A stretch of DNA of 64,000 bases from assembly GCA_016342685.1 (NCBI GenBank), contig JAEINU010000002.1, positions 515,085-579,084 of the forward strand, written 5' to 3'. Position numbers and translations under genes: made by a program. Numbering within the stretch: the stretch's first letter is position 1; the number at the start of each line of letters is the position of its first letter. Origin of the DNA: Bacteroidales bacterium. Lineage in GTDB: Bacteria; Bacteroidota; Bacteroidia; Bacteroidales; UBA12077. Shown here one piece after another: positions 41,626 to 53,647 of this stretch. A model generated the notes under the pieces. It did no database searches, was not told where the DNA came from, and saw only the letters and a program-made list of their open reading frames with translations.

Positions 41626-42585
41626 TTATTTTATATCCTTAACCGCCTGAATAAAGTCTGGTAAAACCTTAGCAGCATCACCTACTATACCATAATCAGC
41701 TGCTTCAAATATCGGAGCATCTTTATCTGTATTTATTGCTACAATACATTTCGATGAACTAATACCAGCCAAATGCTGAATTGCACCTGAAATACCTGCT
41801 GCGATATATAAATTTGGAGCAATATTTTTTCCTGTTTGTCCGGTATGCTCTTCGTGAGGTCTCCAACCTTCGTCAGAAACAGGACGAGAACAAGCTGTAG
41901 CAGCTCCTAATAATTCAGCCAATTCTTCGATTGGCGCCCATTGATCAGATGCTTTCATACCACGACCACCCGAAACAACTATTTCAGCATCGTTTAATAA
42001 TATTTTACCTGTTTGCTTTTGAACGTTAGAAACATTTGTTTTAACATCTTCAATAGTAGCTTCAAAATTCTCAATTGCAGGAGATTTTTTATTTTCTTCA
42101 AATTCAAAAGAGTTTTGAGCTAAAGTTAAAATCTTAACATCAGACTTAATAACAACATTTGAATAAGCTTTTCCTGAATATACTTTTTTGAAAATTGTAA
42201 ATGGCTCAACACTTGATGGCAATTTACTAACACCTGCACCTAAACCGGCTTTCATTTTTACCGATAATCTTGGAGCTAATGCTTTACCCATATTATTTTG
42301 AGCAATTATAACCACCTTAGCTCCTTCTTTTTCTGCTACCTGAGCAATAACTGAAGTATAAGCCTGATTATCTAGATTCTTTAATTTATCGTTGTTTACA
42401 GATACGATTTTATCTGCTGCATAATTCCCAAGAGTTTTAAGTTCATCTTCCTGAACATCACCTATTGATAAGGCAACTGTTTGGGTATTCAACATTTCAG
42501 CAATTTTACTTGCGTATGAAACTAATTCAAAAGACATCTTCTTGAATTTTCCGTCCCAGTTTTCTGTAAATACTAATACTGACAT
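41626..42585 (-). CDS. etfA: Electron transfer flavoprotein alpha subunit
   Basis: A 319-residue EtfA. The FAD domain shows SGGRGMKASDQW near residue 213, SRPVSDEGWRPHEEHTGQTG and LYIAAGISGAIQHLAG, followed by the TDKDAPIFEAADYGIVGD tail. It pairs with EtfB (encoded 50 bases upstream) to take electrons from acyl-CoA dehydrogenases such as the one encoded at 37415-39199. The hairpin after it separates it from the FeS oxidoreductase genes. Confidence 0.93.
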   Translation of the reverse strand: MSVLVFTENWDGKFKKMSFELVSYASKIAEMLNTQTVALSIGDVQEDELKTLGNYAADKIVSVNNDKLKNLDNQAYTSVIAQVAEKEGAKVVIIAQNNMGKALAPRLSVKMKAGLGAGVSKLPSSVEPFTIFKKVYSGKAYSNVVIKSDVKILTLAQNSFEFEENKKSPAIENFEATIEDVKTNVSNVQKQTGKILLNDAEIVVSGGRGMKASDQWAPIEELAELLGAATACSRPVSDEGWRPHEEHTGQTGKNIAPNLYIAAGISGAIQHLAGISSSKCIVAINTDKDAPIFEAADYGIVGDAAKVLPDFIQAVKDIK

Positions 42586-42635
42586 ATCTAATTTTGTTTA
42601 ATTCTTAATTAATTTAATTTTTAATGATCCCTGAT

Positions 42636-43385
42636 TTAGATAACCTTAGCTTCGTTCTGAAGTAAGTCTACTAATTCTTTTACGTTCTCAGGTTCGATCA
42701 TTTTACATGCTGGTTTAGCTTGTGGCATTTCGAAATTAGCAATTTCTGTAAGTGCTTCAACTTCAACTGGAGCAACAACGTTCAAAGGTTTTTTACGAGC
42801 CATCATAATACCACGCATTGCAGCAATCATAGGTTCTTTTGCAATACCTTTTTGTACTGTTAATACAGCAGGTAATTCAACAGAAACATCTTCATTTCCA
42901 CCATCAATATCGCGAGTGATTTTCACTTGTCCGCTATCAAAATTTATTCCTGAAACTGCAGATACAGAAGGAGCATTTAAGAATTCTGCTACCATTCCTC
43001 CAACTGCAGAACCATTATAGTCTGCGGATTCGATTCCACTAAAAATTAAATCAAAAGGATTGCTTTTTAAGTATTCTGCTATTTGAGCTGCAACATAATA
43101 TGCATCTGTTGGCTCAGCATCAATTCTTACTGCATCGTCAGCACCAATAGCTAAAGCTTTTCTCATTGTAGGTTCAGCGTCTTTTCCTCCTACTGTAATA
43201 ACTGTAATATTTTCAATTGAATTTGCTGCATCTGATTTAAGTTCTATAGCTCTGGTCAATGCAAGTTCATCCCATGGATTGATAATCCATTGTACTCCTG
43301 TAGTATCAAAAGCTGTGTTTTCGTTTACAAACTTAGCTTTCGTGGTTGTATCCGGAACATTACTTAAGCAAATTAGAATTTTCAT
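42636..43385 (-). CDS. etfB: Electron transfer flavoprotein beta subunit
   Basis: A 249-residue EtfB. It begins MKILICLSNVPDTTTK and has the nucleotide-binding NPWDELALTRAIEL and SGIESADYNGSAVGG segments, with MAARKKPL-like IMMARKKPLNVV near residue 195. It is first in the etfBA pair. Whether it is of the NADH-bifurcating kind cannot be decided from motifs alone. A candidate promoter lies at 43538-43569 and an inverted repeat at 43475-43496 in its leader. Confidence 0.92.
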   Translation of the reverse strand: MKILICLSNVPDTTTKAKFVNENTAFDTTGVQWIINPWDELALTRAIELKSDAANSIENITVITVGGKDAEPTMRKALAIGADDAVRIDAEPTDAYYVAAQIAEYLKSNPFDLIFSGIESADYNGSAVGGMVAEFLNAPSVSAVSGINFDSGQVKITRDIDGGNEDVSVELPAVLTVQKGIAKEPMIAAMRGIMMARKKPLNVVAPVEVEALTEIANFEMPQAKPACKMIEPENVKELVDLLQNEAKVI

Positions 43386-43474
43386 TGATTATTTATTTAA
43401 GTTAATAATTAAAATACTTTCTTGTTTTTGTCATTCTAAAAAAAGAACAATTAAAACCCACTATAAACCAACTC

Positions 43475-43496
43475 GTTATTAATTAATATTAATAAC
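43475..43496. promoter_or_regulatory. Inverted repeat in the etfB leader
   Basis: GTTATTAAT (43475-43483) and ATTAATAAC (43488-43496) are exact complements around a four-base centre. It lies between the predicted etfB start of transcription and the ATG, so it could be an operator or a 5' UTR hairpin. Confidence 0.45.
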
Positions 43497-43537
43497 AAAT
43501 CAACTACAGTCTAAAATATTGTTGTTTTTCAAGGTGG

Positions 43538-43569
43538 CAAATATAAAAATAAGTGCCTAAGAAAACAAG
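43538..43569 (-). promoter_or_regulatory. Candidate promoter of etfBA
   Basis: On the minus strand CTTG is followed after 20 bases by TATATTTG, which matches TTTG-N-TAnnTTTG with one mismatch in the -33 box. The predicted start is near 43532, giving a leader of about 150 bases. Confidence 0.5.
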
Positions 43570-43794
43570 AAACCAAACTTACTAATAATTATATAAATAT
43601 CTATATATTATTAACTTTGAATAGTCAATTCTTTTTATTATAAAAAATGGTTTGAAATACTTTTTGAAAAAAAGAGCTATTAGAAGATCGGAAAATGTTT
43701 GCTGAATTAATTTTTAAAATATTTAACACTATTTAAACAAATCTAAGTTTCTCTTTTTACCTTTACGCTTATCTTATAAATTATCAATATACAA
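43570..43794. other. AT-rich gap between etfB and the Nramp-related gene
   Basis: The divergent gap covers 43386-43794; its left part holds the etfB leader and promoter. In this part I see AT-rich sequence, a TAACTTTG -7-like word at 43612-43619 without a good -33 box, and TACCTTTAC at 43759-43767 near the Nramp-related start. No gene was found. Confidence 0.4.
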
Positions 43795-45048
43795 ATGCGT
43801 AATCTATTAAAATCCTTAGGCCCGGGTTTATTATGGGCTGGAGCTGCAATTGGTGTTTCACACCTTGTTCAATCGACAAGAGCTGGAGCAATTTATGGTT
43901 TCCAACTAGTTGGGCTAATATTAGTAATAAATCTTTTTAAATATCCTTTCTTTGAATTTGGACCACGATATGCTTCGGCTACAGGAGAAAGTTTACTACA
44001 TGGATATAAAAGACTCGGAAAAGGTGCTCTAATTTTATATCTAATTCTTACAATATCGACAATGTTTACTTTACAAGCTGCCATTACCGTTGTTACGGCT
44101 GGATTGTTCTCTAACGTATTTCCAGATACTTTTAATGTTGTTACATGGGCAGCAATTATATTAGGAATTGCTACTTTAATTGTATCAGTAGGTAAATATT
44201 CTTTTCTCGATAAAATAATAAAAATTATTATAGTATTGTTAGCATTATCAACTATTATAGCAGTTATTTCAGCATTCACAAAAGGTTTTAATCCTAACCC
44301 CAATTTTACAAAAACCTTTAATTGGGAATTTTCAGATATAGCGTTATTAATTGCTTTTGCTGGATGGATGCCCTCTGCCATTGACATTTCGGTTTGGCAT
44401 TCTTTTTGGACAATTGCAAAAAGAAAAGAAAGTAAACATATTCCAACTGTTAAAGAATCCCTTCTTGATTTTAATGTAGGTTACATCGGCACCGCAATAT
44501 TGTCAATATGTTTTTTGTCGTTAGGCGCATTAGTTATGTATGGATCTGGCAATTCCTTTTCATCTAATGGAACAACATTCGCTGGACAATTAATTCACCT
44601 TTTTACATCAAATTTAGGATCTTGGGCATTTATAATTATTGCTATTGCTGCTCTGGCAACCATGTCGAGTACAACACTTACCTGTCTTGATGCATATCCC
44701 AGAGTATTAAAACCTGCAACAGAATTACTATTCCCAAATCTTAAAAAGAATAATGATGATACTTGGAACTGGTTATCTTGGTTTTGGTTAGGTTTGCTTT
44801 TGACCGGAACCATGGTAATAATCTCATTCTTCTTAAAAGGGATGAGTTTTATGGTAGATTTAGCAACTACATTATCATTTCTTACTGCTCCTGTATTAGG
44901 ATATCTAAATCTAAAAGTTGTTACTAGCAAAAATGTACCAAAAGAATACCAACCTAAATTGTGGTTACGAACTTTGTCTTGGATTGGTTTAATTATACTA
45001 TCTGGATCCGGAATTTATTATATCATTTGGAAGATATTCATTCTATAG
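43795..45048 (+). CDS. Nramp-related membrane transporter without DPGN and MPH motifs
   Basis: A 417-residue protein with about eleven helices and overall Nramp order (SLGPGLLWAGAAIG at the N-terminus). In helix 1 the canonical DPGN is replaced by Gly20-Val21-Ser22-His23; in helix 6 the canonical MPH is Met192-Pro193-Ser194. Metal selectivity is thus likely to differ from Mn/Fe Nramp proteins; the substrate is unknown. A bidirectional terminator follows. It diverges from etfBA. Confidence 0.78.
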   Translation: MRNLLKSLGPGLLWAGAAIGVSHLVQSTRAGAIYGFQLVGLILVINLFKYPFFEFGPRYASATGESLLHGYKRLGKGALILYLILTISTMFTLQAAITVVTAGLFSNVFPDTFNVVTWAAIILGIATLIVSVGKYSFLDKIIKIIIVLLALSTIIAVISAFTKGFNPNPNFTKTFNWEFSDIALLIAFAGWMPSAIDISVWHSFWTIAKRKESKHIPTVKESLLDFNVGYIGTAILSICFLSLGALVMYGSGNSFSSNGTTFAGQLIHLFTSNLGSWAFIIIAIAALATMSSTTLTCLDAYPRVLKPATELLFPNLKKNNDDTWNWLSWFWLGLLLTGTMVIISFFLKGMSFMVDLATTLSFLTAPVLGYLNLKVVTSKNVPKEYQPKLWLRTLSWIGLIILSGSGIYYIIWKIFIL

Positions 45049-45052
45049 AAAC

Positions 45053-45086
45053 AAAAAAAGGTGAATCAAATGATTCACCTTTTTTT
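45053..45086. terminator. Bidirectional terminator between convergent genes
   Basis: AAAAAAAGGTGAATCA (45053-45068) pairs with TGATTCACCTTTTTT (45071-45086). A and T runs on both sides let it serve the Nramp-related gene (+) and the rpoC-DUF3467 operon (-). Confidence 0.92.
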
Positions 45087-45102
45087 ACATTATAAAATTA
45101 TC

Positions 45103-45429
45103 TTAAGCTTGAGCTGTTGGCCCGCCAAAACTCATTGGCATCATTGGACCACCGCCTTCAGATTTTCTAATTGGCCCATGCATTTTTTCATACTTTTCAA
45201 CATTATCTTGTAATGCATTTAAGAATCGTTTAGCATGTTCAGGAGTAAGAATAATTCTTGATTTAACTTCAGCTTTAGGTACTCCTGGCATTACTCTTAC
45301 AAAATCTAATACAAACTCTGCGCTTGAATGAGTAATTACTGCTAAATTTGAGTATGTTCCTTGAGCAACATCTTCCTTCAAATCAATATTGATTTGTCCC
45401 TTTTGTTGAGCTCTTTTTTCGTCTTCCAT
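45103..45429 (-). CDS. DUF3467 protein
   Basis: A 108-residue soluble protein of the DUF3467 family. The conserved parts are GTYSNLAVITHSSAEFVLDF (residues 24-43) and SRIILTPEHAKRFLNALQDN (57-76); a Gly/Met-rich tail follows. The function is unknown. In Bacteroidota it commonly follows rpoC; here it begins 24 bases past the rpoC stop and is the last gene before the terminator. A role linked to transcription is only a guess from position. Confidence 0.82.
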   Translation of the reverse strand: MEDEKRAQQKGQINIDLKEDVAQGTYSNLAVITHSSAEFVLDFVRVMPGVPKAEVKSRIILTPEHAKRFLNALQDNVEKYEKMHGPIRKSEGGGPMMPMSFGGPTAQA

Positions 45430-45453
45430 TATAATTATTCTTTTATAAATAAA

Positions 45454-48400
45454 CTATTCGCGTTCTTTAGAAGAAACTAAATTATCATATTCTTCACGAG
45501 AACCAACGATAATTTTTTCATATTCACGCAGACCTGTTCCTGCTGGTATTTTATGACCAACAATAACATTTTCCTTCAAACCTTCAAGATGGTCAATTTT
45601 ACCATTAATAGCAGCTTCATTAAGAACCTTAGTAGTTTCTTGGAAAGAAGCAGCCGACATGAAACTCTTCGTTTGAAGTGCAGCCTTTGTTATACCTTGT
45701 AATACCTGACTAGAAGTTGAAGGAACTGCATCCCTTGCTTCAATAGCTTGTAAATCTTTACGTTTAAGAATAGAATTTTCATCTCGCAATTTACGTGCAG
45801 TAATTATTTGTCCTGCTTTATAATTTTGAGAATCTCCTGGCTCTACAATTACTTTTTTGTCGTAGATCCAATCATTTTCATTCATAAATGCCCACTTATC
45901 AACAACTTGTTTTTCCAAGAATTTAGTATCACCTGGATCTTCAATAAATACTTTACGCATCATCTGACGAACAATAACCTCAAAGTGTTTATCATTGATT
46001 TTCACACCCTGCAAACGATATACTTCTTGCACCTCATTTACAATGTATTCTTGAACCTTTGTAGGACCTTTAATTGCAAGTATATCAGATGGTGTAACAG
46101 CTCCATCGGAAAGTGATATTCCTGCTCTTACATAATCATTCTCTTGAACCAAGATTTGTTTTGATAATGAAACTAAATATTTTTTAATTTCTCCAGTCTT
46201 CGATTTAACAATAATCTCTCTATTACCACGCTTAATTTTTCCAAATTCAACTTCACCGTCAATTTCAGAGACAACAGCTGGATTAGAAGGATTTCTAGCT
46301 TCAAATAACTCCGTAACACGAGGCAAACCACCAGTGATATCACCAGACTTACCAACAGCTCTTGGAATCTTTGCTAAAATCTCACCAGTTTTAACTAGTT
46401 GATCATCACCAACAACTATATGCGCACTTACAGGTAAATTGTATGTTTTAATTACCTCACCACCTTCAGTTATTAACTGTGCAGTTGGATTCTTTTTCTT
46501 ATCTCTAGATTCAATAATTACTTTTTCCCTAAAACCAGTCTGTTCATCTGATTCTTCTTTAAAAGTAATACCTTCAATAAGATTTTCAAAAACCAATTTT
46601 GCATTTGCTTCTGAAATAATTAAAGCATTGTAAGGATCCCATTCACAAATTAAATCATTCTTTTTAACTTCCGAACCAGGTTTAATAAACAATTTTGATC
46701 CATAAGGTATATTATGATTTGCAAGTACAATACCTGTGTTTTTATCGATAATACGAAGTTCGGCAAGTCGTCCAATTACTATATCAACCTTTTTTCCATC
46801 TTCTAACTTAGTAACTGTACGTAACTCATCAATTTCAATCTTACCTTCATATTTAGCAATCACACTTGAATCGGCTGCAATATTAGATGCAGTACCCCCA
46901 ACGTGGAATGTACGTAATGTTAACTGCGTACCAGGCTCTCCAATAGACTGAGCAGCAATAACACCAACAGCTTCTCCTTTTTGAACCATTTTACCAGTTG
47001 CAAGGTTTCTACCATAACATTTTGCACAAACTCCATCTTTAGATTCACAAGTTAATACCGACCTGATCTCAACTTGTTCGATTGGAGAATCTTCTATTAC
47101 TTTACCTATTTCTTCAGTAATCTCAATACCGTTACCAACAATTAACTCTCCTGTTAACGGATGATAAATATCGTGAACTGTTGTTCTACCTAGTATTCTT
47201 TCATACAGAGTTTCAACAATTTCTTCATTTTTCTTAATTGCCGTTGCAATTAGTCCTCTTAATGTTCCACAATCAGGTTCTTTAATAATAACATCTTGTG
47301 AAACGTCAACTAAACGACGTGTTAAATAACCAGCATCAGCAGTTTTCAATGCGGTATCGGCCAAACCTTTACGAGCACCGTGAGTAGAAATAAAGTACTC
47401 AAGTACAGATAATCCCTCCTTAAAATTCGAAAGAATTGGATTTTCAATAATCTCAGAACCCGAAGCTCCAGATTTTTGTGGTTTTGCCATCAATCCCCTC
47501 ATTCCAGATAACTGACGAATTTGTTCTTTTGAACCCCTCGCTCCAGAATCTAACATCATATAAACAGAGTTAAACCCTTGATTATCTTTAGCTAAATTAG
47601 TCATTAAGGTTTGAGTCAACTTTGCATTAATATGCGTCCAAATATCAATAATCTGATTGTATCTCTCATTGTTTGTAATGAAACCCATATTATAGTTATT
47701 CAATACTTCTTCAACTTGAGCATACCCATCATCAACAAGAATCTGTTTTTCTTTTGGAATAATTACATCATCTAAGTTAAAGGATAGTCCACCTTTAAAT
47801 GCGGAGAAGTATCCTAAAGCTTTGATATCATCAAGGAATTTTGCAGTAATATCAGTACCAGTTTTCTTAAGAACATTACCAATAATATCTCTCAATGATT
47901 TTTTAGTTAAAACTTCATTGATGTAACCAACTTCTTTAGGTACATGTTGATTAAAAATAACCCGTCCAACACTAGTATCAATCAAATGATTAACATACTC
48001 GCCATCAACTACGTCGTTAACTTTAACTTTAATCTTGGCATGCAATGCAATAGCACCTTCATTATATGCAATAGTAACTTCTTCTGGAGAATAAAATCGA
48101 AGACCTTCGCCTTTTACTCCATCTCTTTGTTTCGTAATATAATATAATCCAAGAACCATATCCTGAGAAGGCACAGTAATTGGAGCTCCATTAGCTGGAT
48201 TTAGAATATTATGAGACCCAAGCATTAACATTTGAGCTTCCAAAATTGCAGCATTACCAAGAGGTAAATGCACAGCCATTTGGTCACCATCAAAATCCGC
48301 ATTAAATGCAGTACAAACTAATGGGTGCAACTGAATAGCTTTCCCCTCAATTAATTTTGGTTGAAACGCTTGAATACCTAAACGGTGCAATGTAGGCGCA

Positions 48401-49710
48401 CGGTTAAGCATAACAGGATGTCCCTTAAGAATATTCTCTAAAATATCCCAAACTACAGGATCCTTTCTATCAACAATTTTTTTAGCAGATTTTACTGTTT
48501 TTACAATACCTCTTTCAATTAATTTTCTAATAACAAAAGGCTTGTAAAGTTCCGCAGCCATATCCTTTGGTATACCGCACTCATGTAATCCTAACTCTGG
48601 ACCAACAACAATTACAGAACGAGCAGAATAATCAACACGTTTACCAAGTAAATTTTGACGAAAACGCCCTTGTTTACCTTTTAAACTATCGCTTAATGAT
48701 TTTAAAGCTCTATTTGAATCTGTTTTAACAGCATTTGATTTTCGAGAATTATCAAATAATGAATCTACAGCTTCCTGCAACATACGTTTTTCGTTACGTA
48801 AAATTACTTCAGGAGCTTTAATTTCAATTAATCGCTTTAATCGATTATTCCTAATAATAACTCTTCTATAAAGGTCATTTAAATCAGAAGTAGCAAATCT
48901 ACCCCCATCTAAAGGAACTAAAGGACGTAATTCTGGTGGAATTACAGGTACAACTTTAACAACCATCCATTCTGGGCGGTTTATTCCTTTAGAAGCCCTA
49001 AATGCTTCAACAACTTGCAATCTTTTTAATGCTTCGTTTTTACGTTGCTGAGAAGTCTCAGTGTTTGCTTTATGACGAAGTGAAAATGATAATTCGTCCA
49101 AGTCAACTCTTGCTAGAAGTTTATAAAGAGCCTCAGCTCCCATATCTGCAATGAATTTATTTGGATCAGTATCATCTAAATATTGATTTTCTTTTGGTAA
49201 AGATTCTAAAATATCAAGATACTCTTCTTCTGTTAAGAAATCTAAATAATTAACACCTTCTTCGGCTTTTATACCAGGATTAATTACAACATATCTTTCA
49301 TAGTAAATTATTGAATCTAACTTTTTAGTAGGTAATCCTAATAAATACCCAATTTTGTTTGGTAATGATTTAAAGTACCAAATATGAGCTACAGGAACTA
49401 CAAGAGAAATATGGCCCATTCTTTCACGACGAACTTTTTTCTCAGTTACTTCAACTCCACAACGGTCACAAACAATTCCTTTATACCGGATTCGTTTGTA
49501 TTTTCCGCAATGACATTCATAATCTTTAACAGGACCAAAAATCCTTTCACAGAATAAACCGTCACGCTCAGGTTTATAAGTCCTGTAATTTATCGTCTCA
49601 GGTTTAAGCACTTCGCCGCTTGAACGTTCTAATATTTCTTCTGGAGAAGCTAAACCTATAGAGATTTTTGTAAAACTGTTTTTTACCTTATTATCTCTTC
49701 TGAATGACAT
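45454..49710 (-). CDS. rpoC: RNA polymerase beta-prime subunit
   Basis: A 1418-residue RpoC. The first zinc site is ECHCGKYK...CDRCGVEV near residues 66-90; the catalytic [14 protein letters not shown] holds the magnesium aspartates; the second zinc site is [13 protein letters not shown]. It has the usual length for Bacteroidota. It lies downstream of rpoB with a 79-base gap holding a 12-base-pair hairpin. DUF3467 follows. Confidence 0.97.
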   Translation of the reverse strand: MSFRRDNKVKNSFTKISIGLASPEEILERSSGEVLKPETINYRTYKPERDGLFCERIFGPVKDYECHCGKYKRIRYKGIVCDRCGVEVTEKKVRRERMGHISLVVPVAHIWYFKSLPNKIGYLLGLPTKKLDSIIYYERYVVINPGIKAEEGVNYLDFLTEEEYLDILESLPKENQYLDDTDPNKFIADMGAEALYKLLARVDLDELSFSLRHKANTETSQQRKNEALKRLQVVEAFRASKGINRPEWMVVKVVPVIPPELRPLVPLDGGRFATSDLNDLYRRVIIRNNRLKRLIEIKAPEVILRNEKRMLQEAVDSLFDNSRKSNAVKTDSNRALKSLSDSLKGKQGRFRQNLLGKRVDYSARSVIVVGPELGLHECGIPKDMAAELYKPFVIRKLIERGIVKTVKSAKKIVDRKDPVVWDILENILKGHPVMLNRAPTLHRLGIQAFQPKLIEGKAIQLHPLVCTAFNADFDGDQMAVHLPLGNAAILEAQMLMLGSHNILNPANGAPITVPSQDMVLGLYYITKQRDGVKGEGLRFYSPEEVTIAYNEGAIALHAKIKVKVNDVVDGEYVNHLIDTSVGRVIFNQHVPKEVGYINEVLTKKSLRDIIGNVLKKTGTDITAKFLDDIKALGYFSAFKGGLSFNLDDVIIPKEKQILVDDGYAQVEEVLNNYNMGFITNNERYNQIIDIWTHINAKLTQTLMTNLAKDNQGFNSVYMMLDSGARGSKEQIRQLSGMRGLMAKPQKSGASGSEIIENPILSNFKEGLSVLEYFISTHGARKGLADTALKTADAGYLTRRLVDVSQDVIIKEPDCGTLRGLIATAIKKNEEIVETLYERILGRTTVHDIYHPLTGELIVGNGIEITEEIGKVIEDSPIEQVEIRSVLTCESKDGVCAKCYGRNLATGKMVQKGEAVGVIAAQSIGEPGTQLTLRTFHVGGTASNIAADSSVIAKYEGKIEIDELRTVTKLEDGKKVDIVIGRLAELRIIDKNTGIVLANHNIPYGSKLFIKPGSEVKKNDLICEWDPYNALIISEANAKLVFENLIEGITFKEESDEQTGFREKVIIESRDKKKNPTAQLITEGGEVIKTYNLPVSAHIVVGDDQLVKTGEILAKIPRAVGKSGDITGGLPRVTELFEARNPSNPAVVSEIDGEVEFGKIKRGNREIIVKSKTGEIKKYLVSLSKQILVQENDYVRAGISLSDGAVTPSDILAIKGPTKVQEYIVNEVQEVYRLQGVKINDKHFEVIVRQMMRKVFIEDPGDTKFLEKQVVDKWAFMNENDWIYDKKVIVEPGDSQNYKAGQIITARKLRDENSILKRKDLQAIEARDAVPSTSSQVLQGITKAALQTKSFMSAASFQETTKVLNEAAINGKIDHLEGLKENVIVGHKIPAGTGLREYEKIIVGSREEYDNLVSSKERE

Positions 49711-49749
49711 ATATTGAATATTAAATGTATGAAAATATAAAAAACGTAA

Positions 49750-49777
49750 AGAATGTTGAGATTTCTCTCAACATTCT
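49750..49777. other. Hairpin in the rpoB-rpoC gap
   Basis: AGAATGTTGAGA (49750-49761) pairs exactly with TCTCAACATTCT (49766-49777) around TTTC. On the minus strand a T-rich stretch starts five bases later. It may be a processing site or weak terminator that sets the rpoB to rpoC message ratio. Confidence 0.6.
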
Positions 49778-49789
49778 GTATTATAGTGT

Positions 49790-52700
49790 CTAATCAAGAT
49801 TTACACTTAGTCCTAAGCCTCTCAACTCATGTAGTAATACATTTAGAGATTCAGGTATTCCAGGCATTGGCATACTTTCACCTTTAACGATTGCTTCATA
49901 AGCTCGAGCTCTACCATTAACATCATCAGATTTAACCGTTAAGATTTCCTGAAGAATATTAGATGCACCAAATGCTTCTAGTGCCCATACCTCCATTTCA
50001 CCAAAACGCTGACCTCCAAATTGTGCTTTACCACCTAATGGTTGTTGAGTAATTAATGAATACGGTCCAATTGAACGAGCATGCATTTTGTCCTCAACCA
50101 TATGGCCTAATTTCAACATATAAATAACACCAACAGTTGCAGGTTGATCAAATCTTTCACCTGTTCCTCCATCATGTAAATATGTTTTACCATAAGCAGG
50201 CACTTCAGCTTTATCTGTATAACTTGTAATCTGTTCTAATGTTGCTCCATCAAATATTGGGGTAGCAAATTTCATCCCTAATTTCTGACCAGCCCATCCT
50301 AAAACAGTTTCATAAATCTGCCCAAGGTTCATCCTTGATGGCACTCCTAAAGGGTTAAGAACGATATCAACTGGCGTCCCATCTTCTAAGAATGGCATAT
50401 CTTCGGCACGAACAATTCTCGCAACAATACCTTTATTACCGTGGCGACCAGCCATTTTATCACCTACAGTTATTTTTCTTTTCTTGGCAATATAAACTTT
50501 TGCCATTTGAATTATACCTGTTGGAAGCTCATCACCAATAGTTACATTGTATTTCTTTCGCTTTAATCCAGAATCAATTTCCTTACATCTAATGATATAA
50601 TTATGTAATAACTTTTTAATTATATCATTCTTAGCTTTATCCGTAGTCCATTTACCAGGATTAACGTTCATGAAATCAATTTCTTGAAGCATTTTTATGG
50701 TAAACTTTGTACCTTTTGGAATTATATCTACATTATAGTAATCTTTTACCCCTTGCGATGTTTTACCATTTACAAGTATGAAAAGTTTATCTATTAATTT
50801 ATTCGTTAATTGATCTTTCAATAATCCGAATTCCTTATCAATAGCTTCTAATTCAATTTTATCGCTATTCTTGGATTTTTTATCCTTATTAGCTCTTGAA
50901 AAGAGTTTTTTATTGATAACAACACCTTTTAGTGAAGGAGAGGCTTTTAATGATGCATCTTTAACATCACCAGCTTTATCTCCAAAGATAGCTCTTAACA
51001 GCTTTTCCTCAGGTGATGGATCTGATTCTCCTTTTGGTGTAATCTTACCTATAAGAATATCTCCAGGCTTAACATGTGCACCAATTCTAATTAATCCGTT
51101 TTCGTCAAGATCTTTAGTCGCTTCTTCGCTAACATTAGGAATATCTGCTGTTAGTTCTTCCAAACCTCGTTTAGTATCCCTAACATCTAACGTATATTCA
51201 TCAATATGAATTGAAGTAAACACATCATTCTTAACAACATTTTCCGAAAGAACAATTGCATCCTCAAAATTATAACCTTTCCAAGGCATAAAAGCAACCT
51301 TCAGGTTACGTCCAAGGGCTAATTCTCCCTGATCCGTTCCGTAACCATCTGTCAAAACTTGTCCTGTAACAATTTTTTGACCTTTTCTAACAATTGGTTT
51401 AAGATTGATACATGTGTTTTGATTCGTTTTTCCAAACTTTATAAGTTTATATCGAACGATATCATCATCAAAACTTACAAATCTTTCTTCTTCAGTTCTT
51501 TCGTATCTAATTACGATCTCTTCTGAGTCAACATATTCCACAACTCCATTACCTTCTGCACTAACTTGAATTCTTGCGTCACTAATTACATGTTCTTCAA
51601 GACCTGTTCCAACTATTGGAGCTTGAGGCTGCAACAATGGAACTGCCTGACGCATCATGTTAGATCCCATCAATGCACGGTTGGCATCATCATGTTCCAA
51701 GAATGGAATAAGGGATGCTGCAATAGAAGCAATTTGATTAGGCGCTACATCCATTAACTCTACTTGATCAGGCGTAGATAATGGATAATCCGCATCTAAT
51801 CTAGCTTTAATTTTTGGATTAACGAACTTACCATCATCATCTATTGGGGCATTTGCTTGAGCAATTGTTATTCCCTCTTCTTCCTCTGCACTAAGGTAAA
51901 TAACACCATCTTCACTTAAATCAACTTGTCCTGTATCAACCTTCCTATATGGAGTTTCTATGAAACCGAGCTTATTTATTTTAGCAAATACGCATAAAGA
52001 AGAAATCAAACCAATGTTTGGTCCCTCAGGAGTTTCAATTGGACAAAGACGACCATAGTGAGTATAGTGAACGTCACGAACCTCAAAACCAGCTCTTTCT
52101 CTGGATAATCCACCAGGTCCTAAAGCTGACATACGTCTTTTATGAGTCATTTCACCCAATGGGTTTGTCTGATCCATAAATTGAGATAACTGGTTTGTCC
52201 CAAAAAATGAATTGATAACAGAGGATAATGTTTTAGAATTAATTAAATCAATTGGAGTAAAAACTTCATTATCCCGTACATTCATTCTTTCACGGATAGT
52301 TCTAGCCATTCTGGCCAAACCTACACCAAACTGATTTGATAATTGCTCACCAACAGTACGTACTCTACGATTACTAAGGTGATCAATATCATCAACGTCA
52401 GTTTTTGAGTTAATTAGCTCAATTAAATATTTTATAATTTGAATAATATCTTCTTTTGTAAGAACCTTTGTATCAACAGGTGTTTCGAGCTTAAGTTTCT
52501 TATTTAACCTAAATCTACCAACGTCTCCAAGGTCATACCTTTTATCAGAGAAGAATAATTTATCAATAACATCACGTGCTGTAGCCTCATCAGGCGGCTC
52601 AGAATTCCTTAACTGTCTATAAATATGTAGAACAGCTTCTTTTTCTGAGTTACAAGGATCTTTTTGTAATGTATTATAGATTATTGCAAAATCAATTAAA

Positions 52701-53602
52701 TTTGTATCTTCTTTATGAAGTAAAATTGTTTTACTTCCAGAATCAACAATTTGATCAACATGATCATTTTCAATAACAGTTTCTCTATCTATAATAACTT
52801 CGTTTCTTTCAATAGAAACAACTTCTCCAGTATCTTCGTCAACGAAATCCTCTACCCATGATTTAAGAACACGAGCAGCTAACTTTCGTCCAACATATTT
52901 TTTTAATCCAGATTTAGAAACTTTAACTTCATCAGCTAAGTCAAATATCTCTAAAATATCTTTATCACTTTCGTACCCTATTGCCCTTAATAAAGTGGTT
53001 ACCGGTAATTTCTTTTTACGATCAATATATGCATACATAACACTATTAATGTCTGTCGCAAACTCGATCCATGAACCACGGAAAGGAATTATTCTTGCTG
53101 AATATAATTTTGTCCCATTAGCATGTAAACTTTGTCCAAAGAATACACCAGGTGAACGGTGTAATTGTGAAACAATAACCCGCTCAGCACCATTAACAAC
53201 AAATGTACCCCTATCTGTCATGTAAGGAACTGTTCCAAGATATACATCCTGAATAACTGTATCGAAATCCTCATGTTCCGGATCTGTACAATACAATTTA
53301 AGTTTCGCTTTTAAAGGAACACTAAATGTTAAACCTCTTTCTATACATTCGTCTAAGGAATATCTTGGAGGATCAATATAATAATCCAAAAATTCAAGAA
53401 CAAAATTGTTACGTGTATCAGTAATTGGAAAATTTTCACTAAATACGTTATACAATCCTTCGTTCTTTCTTTCCTCTAAAGTTGAATTTTGTTGAAAGAA
53501 ATCTCTGTAAGATCTTAATTGAATTTCTAAAAAATCAGGATAATCTAACTGACTTTTAATTGCCGCGAAACTAATTCTTTTGTTTAATATATTTGAAGCC
53601 AT
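49790..53602 (-). CDS. rpoB: RNA polymerase beta subunit
   Basis: A 1270-residue RpoB. The rifampicin-binding region reads [16 protein letters not shown], then [20 protein letters not shown]; residues matching E. coli D516, H526 and S531 are wild type, and E. coli I530 is Met. [16 protein letters not shown] and the C-terminal [11 protein letters not shown] are typical. It lies in the rplL-rpoB-rpoC operon, after a terminator-like hairpin at 53648-53679. Confidence 0.97.
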   Translation of the reverse strand: MASNILNKRISFAAIKSQLDYPDFLEIQLRSYRDFFQQNSTLEERKNEGLYNVFSENFPITDTRNNFVLEFLDYYIDPPRYSLDECIERGLTFSVPLKAKLKLYCTDPEHEDFDTVIQDVYLGTVPYMTDRGTFVVNGAERVIVSQLHRSPGVFFGQSLHANGTKLYSARIIPFRGSWIEFATDINSVMYAYIDRKKKLPVTTLLRAIGYESDKDILEIFDLADEVKVSKSGLKKYVGRKLAARVLKSWVEDFVDEDTGEVVSIERNEVIIDRETVIENDHVDQIVDSGSKTILLHKEDTNLIDFAIIYNTLQKDPCNSEKEAVLHIYRQLRNSEPPDEATARDVIDKLFFSDKRYDLGDVGRFRLNKKLKLETPVDTKVLTKEDIIQIIKYLIELINSKTDVDDIDHLSNRRVRTVGEQLSNQFGVGLARMARTIRERMNVRDNEVFTPIDLINSKTLSSVINSFFGTNQLSQFMDQTNPLGEMTHKRRMSALGPGGLSRERAGFEVRDVHYTHYGRLCPIETPEGPNIGLISSLCVFAKINKLGFIETPYRKVDTGQVDLSEDGVIYLSAEEEEGITIAQANAPIDDDGKFVNPKIKARLDADYPLSTPDQVELMDVAPNQIASIAASLIPFLEHDDANRALMGSNMMRQAVPLLQPQAPIVGTGLEEHVISDARIQVSAEGNGVVEYVDSEEIVIRYERTEEERFVSFDDDIVRYKLIKFGKTNQNTCINLKPIVRKGQKIVTGQVLTDGYGTDQGELALGRNLKVAFMPWKGYNFEDAIVLSENVVKNDVFTSIHIDEYTLDVRDTKRGLEELTADIPNVSEEATKDLDENGLIRIGAHVKPGDILIGKITPKGESDPSPEEKLLRAIFGDKAGDVKDASLKASPSLKGVVINKKLFSRANKDKKSKNSDKIELEAIDKEFGLLKDQLTNKLIDKLFILVNGKTSQGVKDYYNVDIIPKGTKFTIKMLQEIDFMNVNPGKWTTDKAKNDIIKKLLHNYIIRCKEIDSGLKRKKYNVTIGDELPTGIIQMAKVYIAKKRKITVGDKMAGRHGNKGIVARIVRAEDMPFLEDGTPVDIVLNPLGVPSRMNLGQIYETVLGWAGQKLGMKFATPIFDGATLEQITSYTDKAEVPAYGKTYLHDGGTGERFDQPATVGVIYMLKLGHMVEDKMHARSIGPYSLITQQPLGGKAQFGGQRFGEMEVWALEAFGASNILQEILTVKSDDVNGRARAYEAIVKGESMPMPGIPESLNVLLHELRGLGLSVNLD

Positions 53603-53647
53603 CGACTTAATAAATTAATTGAACTCAAACACTTTATATAATAAAAA

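Noticed and set aside
41626-43385. EtfAB as electron-bifurcating
   Set aside because: No decisive motif for NADH-linked bifurcation could be read and the neighbours (membrane FeS oxidoreductase) fit ordinary transfer to quinone.
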